Below are positions 55,501-61,877 of a stretch of 64,000 nucleotides of DNA, in pieces. Below the pieces are notes generated by a model that ran no database searches, was not told the origin of the DNA, and saw nothing but the letters and a program-made list of their open reading frames with translations. Position numbers and translations under genes: made by a program. Source of the DNA: CAIXSC01 sp046349855 (GTDB lineage Bacteria > Planctomycetota > Planctomycetia > Pirellulales > Pirellulaceae); NCBI GenBank assembly GCA_046349855.1, contig JAXMBM010000015.1, positions 62,001 through 126,000 of the forward strand, written 5' to 3'. Numbering within the stretch: the stretch's first letter is position 1; the number at the start of each line of letters is the position of its first letter.

Positions 55501-55679
55501 CCGCCGTCCCAGGCGACGACCGCCAGCAGGGCGCGGCGTTCCAGCTGTTCCAGAAACAGCCGCCGCCGCCGCTGGGGAGAACGGCGTCTTTCATGGGATC
55601 TAACATATTCGGAGAGAATAACTTGCGAAGGACGGCTCGGCGCATGTAGTGAACGTCGCCGGAAATCAAACAGGGCCAT
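40410..55679 (-). CDS. Giant surface protein, N-terminal part (LamG, beta-helix, PKD, tandem repeats, embedded zinc metalloprotease)
   Basis: 5089 residues in this frame. The N-terminus has the Arg-rich LEPR-XLL-like motif (RRRRLFLEQLERRALLAV, about residues 39-56) seen on planctomycete surface proteins. Order: beta-rich autotransporter-like repeats (60-700, partly duplicated); LamG-like lectin domain (about 775-980, LVSLWKGEGNAND); beta-helix/CSLREA-like region (about 1520-2060, GDSGGGTLRQAILDAN); several PKD-like domains (about 2250-2800); a repeat block of 11 units (about 3140-3790); RTX-like repeats; a metalloprotease with HETGHLLGLWH (His4641; M10-like, HExxHxxGxxH); a PPC-like domain (about 4760-4840); then the first cadherin repeats. 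It probably decorates the cell surface as an adhesin with a self-contained protease (inference). Nothing shows how it is anchored. Confidence 0.9.
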   Translation of the reverse strand: MALFDFRRRSLHAPSRPSQVILSEYVRSHERRRSPQRRRRLFLEQLERRALLAVVAWDGGAGTLNWGDANNWSTNTLPGATDDVTIDIAGTNLVTSSGNVSIKSLTSNETVSVVAGTFTLGGNSQGSGTLEVAGGTLTFNGANWTNTQTLSVTSGTLNLSNTFTAAGIGTMTRTGGTVNIAGRLINNGAILDLNAATGSWAVTSGSIFGGTVRTTGGAVLYTASGNALGLNGVTLDGSANGATHKALVLSSPLSVTGDLTLVGGTVIDLGDEAGTATGTIAFTGSGRVTGSGTIAVGANAFNVIGSAGAAATVTIDPGITISGSRVRLGQDGGGWTRSDTAFVNKGTINASVSGAVFNVDGVQLVNQGTVSVQANATVNVSSTTWTNTGTFSVVDGTLNLGGSFTTAGIGTLARTGGTVNLAGTLNNSGAILELNASTGSWALTSGVINGGTVRTTGGAVLYTASGGARTLNGVTLDGSANGATRKALALYIPLYVTGDLTLVGGTGIDLGDEAGTAAGTIAFTGSGRVTGSGTIAVGASAFNVIGSAAAAATVTIDPGITVSGSRVRLGQDGGGWTGTDTTFVNKGTINASVSGAVFNVDGVQLDNQGTVSVQAGATLNLNSSTTVNTGTVSATAGTLNLTSPTWTNNGVLMAMSGGTIVGGGTLSNLSANILTGGMWIAMGGGTLRLPTAITTNSASIVLDGGTSNFYVGSTGTTDALAGLVTNTAAGSFTITNGRSFTPPTNFTNSGNLTIGTGSLFGTPQRPASPAPSTNQLVSLWKGEGNANDSGSNNNNGTVSGTVTYSPGQSGQAFNFNGSSYVSVASPSRLDLSGSLTISTWVYLNTNNFNRGMVYKGTFNGSQGVYSLGFFTPNSNRLTFRLNGSTSEGNGQTTSNAALTPGSWYHVAAVYNKEAGTQKIYINGVEDISRPYSLAIGTVTSPLILGGYYNSSFLLNGKLDEVGIYSRALSPTEVRDIYQYDPGAPGTSLIQSGGTTTVNGTLLVPAGLSLTGGTLQGRGTVQGVVTNSGGTVAPGTSPGALIIQGDYTQTSGGVLNVEIGGTNATTPDFDRLIVTGTATLAGSINVTWINGFVPSLANSDSFQVLLYGSRVGGFTTFNMPDNGTVTLAPYYRSVALDLTAVPSGTSIFWINPVGGDWSDGNNWSTGVAPVGTDNAYISISGSALITHNTNTVDTVNRLTNYESLTISAGMLSVTTAGTIYGTLSLIGGTLNANGPITTAGGFVFTSGTLGGVGGIANSGSFSFGSGSSKTINTAISNTSTLVINGSDDITLGPAGSIVNQNGALIDWQSDASLTGSGTLLNLGTFRRSSSSGTMNAAIPFTNGNGGLVDAQSGTLDFTGGFTQLAGGTLYLHGGDVASPLALDIQGGLIKGTGTINATVTQTAGTFAPGNSPGIVTITGDWNLTGASVVGIEIQGTNATTPDFDQIVVTGTANLAGTLNITEIGGFTAAASQSFPLITFAARSGDFATYNGLLPSSGYWFSPSLTATALTLHTVLPTFVVSDTGDSGGGTLRQAILDANSHIGESQITFTVSGSGVRTIQPASSLPSITQSVLVDGWSQPGFAGLPLIELDGTAAGANVDGLTLAAGSAGGTVRGLTINRFSRHGLQLTGGGATVIGNFIGTDATGTIDRGNAVAGIYVTSTGNTIGGVTSAARNVVSGNDDYGIEISGAGATGNQVLGNYIGPDVSGLVALGNGGAFEGGVGLFSGATGNTIGGTGAGSANLISGHAWAGVEISAANANTVLGNWIGIDRTGTAPLANDTGVWIAGGAQNNVIGGPTAASRNIISGNWRGVSIEQSGTSGNRVQGNWLGLNPAGTSGFGTGVTNYAVGLLSGAQSNFIGTDSDGTNDAAEGNVIAGNEGGDGVVLIGVGTQFNRVAGNLIGIDAAGHSLPNRVGVSLSAGASGNVIGTDANGTADSLERNVISHHSQAGIETFSPVGLAGNTIAGNYIGTDPAGTAPAGNGYGISLGTPNNVIGGDNPAARNIIGGNAIGIYVGAGGEGTQIVNNFLGVDATQTIPLANTVGLQSAAGVSGTSEANIIAYNTTGYRGHDLGLSGIGDPDTSYFGNFDLAVDVGAAGTTLNDSPDTSDAEIGVPLVESAEIVGPNLVVAGYAPRAGAELVFFLTGATASGFGQGTQRLFSFVEGTVDDGDISTGSYGPNQGNLTVATGAISGAPRYRFAYPLSSLPGGVTVGGIVTGIAVDTPSQQVGEFSPLTLIADGSIPQGQIVVGSEPRIFLPASVPLADDGRLDLVSGYFVDTDSSSWAVAIDYGDGFLQSLPYQKIATGAGTTDEGYDPAVDQYGFALAHTYRVAGSYTLIVRVTDPDHNSAVRTVSIAVPNAAPEFDLSTMRPGAPVFEGEAAVISGSVADPNSGDTLTVEIDWADGSPRQSASVVNGRFTAQHVYLDEGNAGLAVGQYDVRLYVRDRLNVNDPVGLQNVTPQGRFTQQVQNRPPSNVALHPAATTWNEGDLVSLPLSFLDEGVFDSHTVTVNWGDGSNPTTLTVPANALPSPTRILSGLQIPQHVYTSVANANTSYTIQVSVIDNDQTAIPATAAMTILVRPRPLTLNVEATAAPEGSTSSYAVTIADPGYSGTHTLHIDWNHDGQFDQALFLGTATTASVSRLFRDNGVAGAPQTPTFRVERDSASGRFAALDVPTAVANEAPHLVPGSLTLTNALGAPLTGLLPEGTTVVLTGAYTDAGPDDTHTVSIDWGDGSVSPATVSAGARTFRATHTYVDNATALQVTVTDKDSATSPAAEGALAQSIQNVRPTIVGLFPTADSTDGSLKLRAELADPGIADTFTYRWTIRDAAGTVVESRTINSTASLSDTFALANVPASGYQLELSVCDDDDTTTTVTRAYLLVGTTGPDTLVVTDAMLQAAGVTTAILLGLAGDDILDASTLSAGYSALLDGGSGNDYLLGGAGNDVYRVGPGNDLANVAPPPPAAALVPNFGGDDKYLVTFSEQTIVDIEGANTLDFSLSPFGIRFDLSQVPTGSDLPANPQDVSDPRSGEPAGDHLLLAAGLFSNIVGSGQGDSLTGVSGATLAGGAGSDRYFLPTSGAQNLTIRDLGGVAGDQNTLAITAGTTATRLTYEGAGATTTLTNDGILDGGLFKQIGGRFELHNSGLLRVTGDGSGTDGGLVSFSSSSTGTIYQTIDIRTSGGAEVLFQNDGTLGTMSSLGPILTITGDGSGTDGGYISFDNTSTGTIYQAVDISTSGSTGVIFQNDGWLGTSTSTGPILTITGDGSGTDGGYISFDNTSTGTIYQAVDISTSGGTGVIFQNDGWLGTSTSTGPILTITGDGSGTDGGYISFDNTSTGTIYQAVDIGTSGGTSVIFQNSGTLGTSTPTTSTGPILTITGDGSGTDGGYISFSNTSTGTIYQAVDISTSEGGTILFQNSGTLGTSTPTTSTGPILTITGDGSGTDGGYISFSNTSTGTIYQAVDISTSEGGAILFQNSGTLGTSTPTTSTGPILTITGDGSGTDGGYISFDNTSTGTIYQAVDISTSGGGTILFQNSGTLGTSTPTTSTGPILTITGDGSGTDGGYISFSNTSTGTIYQAVDISTSGGGTILFQNSGTLGTSTPTTSTGPILTITGDGSGTDGGYISFSNTSTGTIYQAVDISTSGGGTILFQNSGTLGTSTPTTSTGPILTITGDGSGSDGGYISFSNTSTGTIYQAVDISTSGGTSVIFQNSGTLGTSTPTTSTGPILTITGDGSGTDGGYISFDNTSTGTIYQAVDISTSSGGTILFQNSGTLGTSTPTTSTGAILTITGDGDLRMTNEGTILGTTDIRGGEANDALYFGPRSVVGALTFRPGGGTNTLTNLGTASSILFDATGPSATVPASGGEATPSSYNLLVNRGPARLSGNDPPTITLRGGAGYNALNNFAAGTGFSLALHGQAAPDLLYNEAPGLPHIQFDTAGAPDRGIWSFPLGDVLNNLGDGVAAIDYTAPVNSSPDWLLNAGAHVGRITLLGGWGFNLLTNVGADSANVTLQGSAVPLGTDLPAVAVVGDAVPWYVQRLPAQGNLLFNRGERATHFELLGGHGVSSWQNSAAGVSHVLVTAGDAGLEFVNSANGMNLSGVTLTGGALSDYVRNDAAGLTNFQIALGDGDDLVDNRGADVSGGTVDLGAGNNKFLAYGLRTSQVTIVAEDGSDLLDLRGAGAGNLTFHAGAGDDAFWNNSAAASGLMFDAGPGHDFAVTAAERVASFTMFGGDGNNRLLNLGAAAGILQLMGGPNDDTLQNLAAHVDTLQLAGNDGNDRLVSLRAVVRQVLFDGGADFDDLDLVGGTVADVSFRAGPGNDAARIATTVTHSLELWGDAGNDAGELAGDLTAAELIADVQLGDDDDVVILSGALGSAFAPLSVTAGSGRDRFVVLPTLSGAVHLAGGVGDDAYYLSDAAATVVIDELAAGGTDSSRDVLDFSSFRQAALQLNLASTVTQLQGPLSLRLTDGLGIEDVVGTQGADQILGNARDNHLSGAAYFSTTPAATTATGTRTQWMYVDFVTYTDAGEHDYSAVERQAVLDQINTYFRGPGGLANALPWFDIRATDQLAQVPSAVVAAGEFITVQINRTPQSGQLGGESSEIDPGNRHLGGEARVQVNGLLGGEFNPPNISANFIELTAKIATHETGHLLGLWHVDAIGPIGFGGHLPLYPSLGSPQFSDAPGAFETVNHVLGSPASIGSDRFSDLGSLYFSEREALKLTLATVDPAATTVAEQALPSTMLTPQNITLVGLNVPNTLGEDAFRRVQRFRAAALQIDGAIDLAQGHSRSDFYRFYAQQGQIVTAEAFSTTLALDVTDPAAFRAATVNTTLILRDANGQLVAFNNDSFESTDARLADVVIPTDGWYTLEVGALDLSSLAPPLSPDQLDPFYLAAYQGDDTGTYRLLLNTFETANATDALNDLQGSGGQDVIDDRSQITNEPPTTINLSNYRVDENLPAGATIGLLTTSDPDLGDTFSYALVNGAGDSDNGRFAIVGNVVQTAATFDYETQSGYSIRVKSIDRGGLSVERTLTINVSDVNEFSVSVITDTDPAVNAVAENVGDGWDHGTGATIRIGGWPATPTARRTHDDHHYEV
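44310..46250 (-). repeat. Tandem repeat block: 11 units of about 177 bp (59 residues)
   Basis: Period 177 bp for most units and 168 bp for the last two toward 46,075. Each encodes GPILTITGDGSGTDGGYISF, then about 39 residues ending in Thr/Ser. Ten units are nearly identical; the first (N-terminal, nearest 46,200) is divergent. The predicted fold is a beta-solenoid of Gly/Ser/Thr-rich turns. Near-identity at DNA level indicates recent expansion or conversion and a risk of assembly collapse. Confidence 0.92.
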
Positions 55680-55915
55680 GGTGCGTCTCGAAGCAGGCGG
55701 AAACTACGAAATCCACACCGATATTTCCGGATGCGCAGGCCGTTTGTCCACCGCCAGAGGACCCGAATTTCCCCGCCGACTGCTGAATCACTCACCCCTC
55801 TCTCTTCGGGTGATCAGCGACCTGAGAGTGCGTGCGGTGGAAGGCCCGTTTCCCCGCTCCCAGCCGGGCGCCACACCGGTCCTCAGCCGCCCCAGGATTC
55901 CGTATCAATCAAGCC

Positions 55916-58900
55916 TCAGGGCCGCAGCTGTTCCGCCACTTCGTCGGCGGCGGTGCGGTACTCGACCGCCTCGCTGGGGTGCTGTTGAAGCCACTCGGCC
56001 GCCCGGTCATACGAGGCCTTGGCCTGGTCGTGTCGACCGAGACTCCCCAAGGCCAGGGCGAGGAAGAGCGGGGCCAACGGTTGAGCCGCCGGAGCGTCGG
56101 CGATGCTCTGGAGCGTCGTCGCTCCCTGCTCGAAGTGCCCGATGCGAACCAGGGCGATCCCAAACAACATGCGATCCTCGGGGGGAGCATCCGGCTTCGA
56201 TGCCAGGGGGGCCAGGCGAGCCAGTGCCTGACGAAAGTCACGCGCCACTCGAGGACCGATCAGTTCGAGTCGTGCCAGGCGTCGCGTGGTATCGTCCAGG
56301 TCCGGCACGAGGGACACCGCTTCGCGCCAATCGTTCCGCGCCGCCAGCGAGTCGCCGTTGCGCAGGTGATCGGCACCTCGCTGGTCCAGGATTTCGGCTC
56401 GGTCTCGGCCCAGGGGTTCGATCGGCTGCCGTAGCGCGGAATTGAGATCATCGATCGCGTCCGGCCATTGCCCCTTGTTTTCCTCGCCGCGCGCCAGCCT
56501 GGTCCAGAATCGATACCAGTGTTCCGGCAGGGGGAGTTTCGGGCCGCGGTCGACCACCAGGGGCTCCGATTTCCGTTCCCTGCGGGTCGATCCGCTTTCG
56601 CGGCGGGCCGGCAACTCGGGAACGGCGATTCCGCACTCGGCCAGCTCCGCTCGTAATTCCGCCAGGTCCCAGACACAGATGTCATCGGGGATGCGCGTCA
56701 GCGCCAGCCGCGTTCCGTCGGGGCTGAACGACAACCAGTAACCATGACTGGCTTCGGTTCGGGAGTGGGTCAGGTTGGCGACATTCTGCCCGGTACCGCG
56801 GTGATACAGTCGCGTGCGATGAACCGAATCCGCGATCGCCAGTAATTCTCCCTGAGGCTGAAAGGCCACAGGGGAAGCGTCCCAGTTGGGCATCTCCAGA
56901 ATGGGAAGGGTGCGTTCCAGTTTCCAGGTGCCCACCCGATAAATCCGGCACTCGGAGACGGAGCAGGAGGCGAAGTACTCGCCATCGCTGCTGAACGCGA
57001 CGTTGCCGTGCCCTTTCAACTCCAGCACTTGCTGGCGGTCGGATACTCGAAACACGCCGGTGTGCCGCACGCCCAGATGAGCACTGGCCGCGACCCACTC
57101 CCCCTGGGGACTCAGGGCGACCCGCCGCACCGCCGCAAAGGGGGCGAAAACCTGTGGCGGACGTTCTCCGCTGGCGTCGCCAACCCAGATTTGGTTCCGT
57201 CGGGCGTCGGCGATGGCGAGCACACGACCGTCGCGGCTGAAGGCCACATGGCGGCCGAAATGGTGAGGTGCGAGCGGTTTTCCCTCCGCCAGGTTATCGA
57301 GATCGGTACGTTCGGTAATCGCCCGCGGCGGTCCGATTTGCCACTGATCGGGACGGTCCGGCAGGGGGCCAATCGGCCACAGCTGCGCCTGACTGAAGAT
57401 GCCAAAGGTGGCCAGGCCGCGACCGTCCGGATGCCAGGCGACAGGGCCGCACGTATCCATTTTCAGATCGGCGACCTCCTGCCAGGATTGGGTCGAGTAC
57501 AGGTGGACTCCGTCGGCCCCCCCGCTCACGAGCCAGCGGCCGTCGGCGCTGAACTCGGCCGCCTCGGCGATGCGCGGGATGTGCCAGAGCGCCCGGGGAA
57601 AAATCACCTCGTTAATGGTCAACGTATGCTCATCCAGCCGCAGCGCGATCCGCCGACCGTCCCGCCCGAAACGCTGGAATTGCCCCGGCAACCGGATGCG
57701 CATCCGTTCATTGTCGGTGAGGCGGATTTCCGACCGATTGGTGCTTTGGCTGTACGCCAGATACTCCCCCTCCGGACTGAACGCGATCCGGTCCACCCCT
57801 CCCAACGAAGCCGGGGCCAGATACTGCCCCGAGGAGTTCTCGGGTCGAGCGACGAACAGTTCGCCGTAACTCGAACCAAACACGGCATACGCGTCCCGCG
57901 GATGCCAGGCCACACTCTGGGCACGGAACGAACTCGGCAGGGCAACCACCGTCTGCCACGTGTCGGAGCGTACGATTTCCGACGTTATGTCCGGCGAGCA
58001 GATCGCCAGCCAGCGCCCGTCGGGCGGGAAAGCAGCACCCCACCCGCGGAAAAAACTCCGCGGCGATTCCCTGACGATCTGGCCCGTGGTGACATCGACG
58101 ACCTGGGGAAAACCCAGCCGTTTTTCCCACAGCAGATGACGGTCATCCGGGTGGAATTCGAGCCGGGCTCCGGCGACATGTTCGTCGCGGTAGACGATGC
58201 GCTTCTCCCGCCAGTCCCACACGACGAGTTGCCGATCCTCGGGCTTCTCGGCCTTGTGTCGATACTCGGCCAGCCACCGGCCTGATGGGCTGAAGAGGCG
58301 ATGGGTCATGTACTGCCCCTGGTCGGGCCCGTCGATCTCCAGTTCCACGCGAAACTCCGGATCACCCAGACGGCGAATCACCGTATTGGAGCCTTGTTCG
58401 CTGCTGGCCGCGACAAGCTGCAGGGCGTCGTCGATCGCCACCGCTCCGCGGTGAAAGGCCACGTTGTTCAGCCGGTCGACCTCCCGGCAATCGGGCAGCG
58501 CCAGATGGGCGATCGCAGCGTCGCGCAGTTCGGCCTTCTGCAGGGGCGTCAACTCGCGGTCCGGCAGGACGGCGAGAATGCGGGAGACCGCTTGCAGTCC
58601 GCCCGTCCGTTGCCCCATGCGGCCCGTCAACAGAAGAGACTGAGAGTCCTGCAGGTAGGCCCGGAACAGCTCGCGACGCTGAGCCACCTCGGCCTGTTCC
58701 TGTTTCGCCACGGCCGCCAGCGCCATCTGTTCCGCTTGCCGGGCCGCGTCTCGTTCCTTACGCAACCAGATGGCGGCCAGCGTCGAGATGACTGCGACCG
58801 CGACCAGCAGCGTCGCCACCGTGGCGGTCAGGGTGGCGATGCGCGGGTTGCGCCGGCACCACCGCCAGCCGCGCTCCCACTGACCGATCGGTCGCGCCCG

Positions 58901-60115
58901 AATCGGCTTATCCTCGAGGAAGTGACGCAGATCGTTGGCCAGCTCGGCGGCCGTCTGATACCGATCCTCGGGATCCTTCGCCATCGACTTGAGGACAATC
59001 GTCTCCAGGTCAGGCGGAATGTGGCTGTTGATATCGCGCGGTCGAACCGGTTCCTCATCCGTGATGCGTCGCAGCAACCGTGAGCGGTCGAGATCCTGAA
59101 ACGGCGGGCGGAGCGTGAGCATTTCGTACAGCGTGGCACCCAGACTGTAGATGTCCCCCCGGATGCTCACCTCTCCCCGCAGCCGTTCGGGCGCCAAGTA
59201 CTTCAGCGTTCCCACCACGTCGCCGGTATGGGTCAGGTCGGTGGAATCGGCCGACTTGGCCAGTCCGAAGTCCGTCACCCACACGATGCCGTGCACGTCG
59301 AGCAGCAGGTTGGAAGGCTTGATGTCGCGATGCAACACGCCTTGGGTGAAGGCGTAATCCAGCGCCTCCGCCACCTGGACGCCGATCCGTGCCACGCTTT
59401 GCCAGTATTGGGCACTGGCTCGCAAGAGCGAGGTACTGTCGCGCACCGGCAGCTCGACCCCCGAATTCGCTCCGTCCAACGTCGGGGAACGAACCAGGAG
59501 CGTGGCGCTGTCGACGGACGTGTCGTCCGTCCCCCGACCGGACGTACGCGAGGAGGTGGCGGGGTGGTCAGTGCGCAGCCGCCGCACCTCCTCCAGCACC
59601 TGGTCCAGCCCCAGGCCGTGAATGAACTGCATCACGTAGTAGTGCACGCCGTCGGACTCGCCGACGCCGAAGACCGGCACAATGTTGGTGTGGTGCAGGC
59701 GCGCCGCCGCGCGCGCCTCGCGCTGGAACCGCTGCAGGTGCTGCGGGTCGAGCACCGCCTGCGGAGGGAGGATTTTCAGGGCGACGTGTCGGCCCAGCGA
59801 TTCCTGCTCCGCCTCGTAGACAATCCCCATGCCGCCTCGAGCGATCTCGCGGAGAATCCGGTAATCTCCCAGCCGTTCGAGCTTCACCGAGGTGGTCCCA
59901 TCGACGCGCACCGAGGACGCTACCGACGGGTCATCGTCCGGCCGCGCCTGCTCCATCGTGACGAGGGTCGGAAACAGCTGCCGGATGTCGCCGGCCAGCT
60001 CCGGAAACCGCTGGCAATACTCGGTCAGCGCCGGAAGCTCGCCGCGGCGGTAACGCGCCACGAAGTCGTCGGCCAAGGAGTCGAGTTGGTGGTCCCGCCG
60101 GCTCTCGTCGTTCAT
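55916..60115 (-). CDS. Membrane Ser/Thr protein kinase with WD40-like and TPR-like extracytoplasmic region
   Basis: 1399 residues. An N-terminal helical region (VARYRRGELPALTEYCQRFP, a planctomycete kinase N-domain) precedes the kinase domain (about 83-385): YRILREIARGGMG, ALKI Lys, VLHRDIKPSNLLLD (about 262), VTDFGLAKS. TM about 422-447 (LTATVATLLVAVAVISTLAA). Residues about 500-1090 are WD40-like beta-propeller repeats (FSPDGTRLALTRIPDDICVW style), and about 1190-1390 are helical/TPR. It starts 19 bp after the stop of an ECF sigma gene, so sigma and kinase are translated from one message. This is the common planctomycete sigma-kinase pairing (established genome pattern). Confidence 0.93.
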   Translation of the reverse strand: MNDESRRDHQLDSLADDFVARYRRGELPALTEYCQRFPELAGDIRQLFPTLVTMEQARPDDDPSVASSVRVDGTTSVKLERLGDYRILREIARGGMGIVYEAEQESLGRHVALKILPPQAVLDPQHLQRFQREARAAARLHHTNIVPVFGVGESDGVHYYVMQFIHGLGLDQVLEEVRRLRTDHPATSSRTSGRGTDDTSVDSATLLVRSPTLDGANSGVELPVRDSTSLLRASAQYWQSVARIGVQVAEALDYAFTQGVLHRDIKPSNLLLDVHGIVWVTDFGLAKSADSTDLTHTGDVVGTLKYLAPERLRGEVSIRGDIYSLGATLYEMLTLRPPFQDLDRSRLLRRITDEEPVRPRDINSHIPPDLETIVLKSMAKDPEDRYQTAAELANDLRHFLEDKPIRARPIGQWERGWRWCRRNPRIATLTATVATLLVAVAVISTLAAIWLRKERDAARQAEQMALAAVAKQEQAEVAQRRELFRAYLQDSQSLLLTGRMGQRTGGLQAVSRILAVLPDRELTPLQKAELRDAAIAHLALPDCREVDRLNNVAFHRGAVAIDDALQLVAASSEQGSNTVIRRLGDPEFRVELEIDGPDQGQYMTHRLFSPSGRWLAEYRHKAEKPEDRQLVVWDWREKRIVYRDEHVAGARLEFHPDDRHLLWEKRLGFPQVVDVTTGQIVRESPRSFFRGWGAAFPPDGRWLAICSPDITSEIVRSDTWQTVVALPSSFRAQSVAWHPRDAYAVFGSSYGELFVARPENSSGQYLAPASLGGVDRIAFSPEGEYLAYSQSTNRSEIRLTDNERMRIRLPGQFQRFGRDGRRIALRLDEHTLTINEVIFPRALWHIPRIAEAAEFSADGRWLVSGGADGVHLYSTQSWQEVADLKMDTCGPVAWHPDGRGLATFGIFSQAQLWPIGPLPDRPDQWQIGPPRAITERTDLDNLAEGKPLAPHHFGRHVAFSRDGRVLAIADARRNQIWVGDASGERPPQVFAPFAAVRRVALSPQGEWVAASAHLGVRHTGVFRVSDRQQVLELKGHGNVAFSSDGEYFASCSVSECRIYRVGTWKLERTLPILEMPNWDASPVAFQPQGELLAIADSVHRTRLYHRGTGQNVANLTHSRTEASHGYWLSFSPDGTRLALTRIPDDICVWDLAELRAELAECGIAVPELPARRESGSTRRERKSEPLVVDRGPKLPLPEHWYRFWTRLARGEENKGQWPDAIDDLNSALRQPIEPLGRDRAEILDQRGADHLRNGDSLAARNDWREAVSLVPDLDDTTRRLARLELIGPRVARDFRQALARLAPLASKPDAPPEDRMLFGIALVRIGHFEQGATTLQSIADAPAAQPLAPLFLALALGSLGRHDQAKASYDRAAEWLQQHPSEAVEYRTAADEVAEQLRP

Positions 60116-60134
60116 GCGTCAGGGCTTCAGGGCG

Positions 60135-60767
60135 TCAGGGCTTCAGATCGGGAAACGATTCGAGCAGAACCGTCAACCGCTTCAGCGCGCGGATGTACCG
60201 GTTACTTGCGGCCGTTTTCTTCACTCCCAGCACCTGCGCCACCTCCTCGTTGGTCAGCATTTCGAAGTGCCGCAGGACCAATACCTCGCGGTCGATCGGA
60301 TCCATCGTGTTGAGTGCTTCCTGCACCCGCACCTGCAGTTCGGCCCGCATCGCCGCCTGACTCGGTGACGAGTAGCGTTCCAGCAGTTGGGCGGCCAGCG
60401 ACAACGACGAGGCTTGCGGATAGGCCCCGTAATGCAGGGACACTTCCAATCCCGCGTCGCGCATCTTCGCGCCCAGATGCTGCCGGTGGACGTCGATCAA
60501 CCGCTGGGCCGTCAGCTTACGCAGCCACAGAAAAAACGGTACCGCCGGTTCCCGCACATACTCCGGCAGCCGCCGGGCAGCGTCGAGATACGCCTCCTGG
60601 ATCACGTCGGACGGATCAAGCCGCCCGCGGAGCCGCGTATCGAGCCGGATGCGCACCATCCTCTTCAGCCGCTGGCGGTTGCGTTCGAGCACTTCCGCCA
60701 GTGCCCGCACATCGCCCGCCCCGGCCCGTCCGACCAGTTCTGCCGTATTGTCTGTGGAGTCATCCAT
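60135..60767 (-). CDS. Planctomycete-type ECF RNA polymerase sigma factor
   Basis: 210 residues from the ATG at 60767, chosen because it starts just before the conserved sigma region (DDSTDNTAELVGRAGAGDVRA). Region 2 has IRLDTRLRGRLDPSDVIQEA and AYLDAARRLPEY. Region 4 has MLTNEEVAQVLGVKKTAASN (helix-turn-helix). Between them lies a long linker, as in the planctomycete sigma-70 subfamily 1 (TIGR02984). The 5' end is not preceded by a clear promoter. It is upstream of, and probably activated or phosphorylated by, the kinase at 55916-60115 (inference). Confidence 0.92.
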   Translation of the reverse strand: MDDSTDNTAELVGRAGAGDVRALAEVLERNRQRLKRMVRIRLDTRLRGRLDPSDVIQEAYLDAARRLPEYVREPAVPFFLWLRKLTAQRLIDVHRQHLGAKMRDAGLEVSLHYGAYPQASSLSLAAQLLERYSSPSQAAMRAELQVRVQEALNTMDPIDREVLVLRHFEMLTNEEVAQVLGVKKTAASNRYIRALKRLTVLLESFPDLKP

Positions 60768-61088
60768 TCGGTGCCTGAGATGATAACCGGAGAGAACCGG
60801 GAGTTGTCCACCCAGGAAGGATGTCGAGCCCGGCGACCGGCCGGCGTCCGCCCGCTGCAGGAGGGGCAGCGACCGACGGCCCGAGGCCACATCGTCATCC
60901 ACCGTGCATCGTTTGGAATTTCCGTTCGGTTGAAACATAATTCGCTGCCCCCCGAAAACGTGGGCCGGGCAGCGGAGGCAACCGGAGCGGCGAACTCCGG
61001 CCGGACACTCCGTTCCCCGATCCGCCAGCGCGTGCGGCGCTCCTGCGAGTGTCCGCGGCCCCTCCTGTCGAACGAAAGGTCTGCACCG
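60768..61088. other. Divergent intergenic region between the sigma factor and the glycosyltransferase-like gene
   Basis: 321 bp. It holds the predicted promoter at 60913-60941 on the plus strand. No convincing promoter was seen for the sigma gene. No gene was found. Confidence 0.55.
60913..60941 (+). promoter_or_regulatory. Predicted sigma70-type promoter of the glycosyltransferase-like gene
   Basis: TTGGAA (60913-60918), a 17-bp spacer, CATAAT (60936-60941), 148 bp before the ATG at 61089. Long 5' leader; prediction only. Confidence 0.4.
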
Positions 61089-61877
61089 ATGTCGGTTTCG
61101 AACCCGTTGTGTCCGAACGCCTCGTGCGTCGTGCTGGTCCCCGTGGGAAACCGTATTGAGCCGCAGGTCGAAGCGGCGCTGCGGGAACTCGAACGCCGTG
61201 GCTACCCCGTGTGGCGGTCGTACGGGTGCTCGGCGATCGATTTCGCCCGCAGCCGGCTCGCGACGCAGGCTCTGTCCCAGGGCTTCCAGGAGACCCTCTG
61301 GATCGATTCCGACGTCCTGTTCGAACCGAATGACGTCGACCAGATGCGGGCCACAACCATGCGCGACATCGTTGCGGCCGGCGTGGTGGGCGCTGCGCCT
61401 GCCCTCGCCAGCGAGGAACTCGCCGAGCAGCGTCCGGGCGTGATTTCCGGAGTGTACGTGAAAAAGGGACTGCGCGAACTGGCCGTGCAACTGCTGGTGA
61501 ACGACACCACCCTGGTCTTCGGCCGTGGCGGCGGATTCGCCCCCGTGCGCTACGCGCCCTGCGGCATGCTCCTCGTCCGCGACTGGATCTACCGGCGGGT
61601 GCAGGAGAACTGCCGCCTCCCCACGTGCCAGACCAACGAACGCTGGGGCGTGGTCCCCTATTTCCTGCCGTTGGTCGTCGATGAAACGCCCGGCCCCACC
61701 TACCTGTGCGAGGACTTCGCGTTCAGTCACCGGGTGCGCCAATGCGGGGTGACGATCTGGGCCGACATGCGGATGCGGCTGTTCCACTACGGCAACTATC
61801 CGTTCGGCTGGGAAGACGCAGGCAAGGACGTCGAGCGTTTTCAGACCTATCGCTTTACGTTGAGCCGCAAGGGTTGA
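61089..61877 (+). CDS. Glycosyltransferase-like protein (GT-A type)
   Basis: 262 residues. The start ATG at 61089 precedes MSVSNPLCPNASCVVLVPVG, opening into the Rossmann-like strand VLVPVGNRIEPQVEAAL. The motif WIDSDVLFEP (DxD) is the expected metal/nucleotide-sugar site of GT-A folds, and GMLLVRDWIYR and ICEDFAFSHR-like elements (YLCEDFAFSHRVRQCG) resemble the acceptor-side conserved acidic segment of GT2-like enzymes. Assigned by motif only; could be another hexosyltransferase family. Divergent from the sigma-kinase operon. Confidence 0.65.
   Translation: MSVSNPLCPNASCVVLVPVGNRIEPQVEAALRELERRGYPVWRSYGCSAIDFARSRLATQALSQGFQETLWIDSDVLFEPNDVDQMRATTMRDIVAAGVVGAAPALASEELAEQRPGVISGVYVKKGLRELAVQLLVNDTTLVFGRGGGFAPVRYAPCGMLLVRDWIYRRVQENCRLPTCQTNERWGVVPYFLPLVVDETPGPTYLCEDFAFSHRVRQCGVTIWADMRMRLFHYGNYPFGWEDAGKDVERFQTYRFTLSRKG

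Noticed and set aside
60135..61787. 550-residue minus-strand open frame extending the sigma factor upstream
   Set aside because: The extra 340 residues lie antisense to the glycosyltransferase-like gene and are Arg/His-rich shadow sequence. The sigma fold begins at the ATG at 60767.
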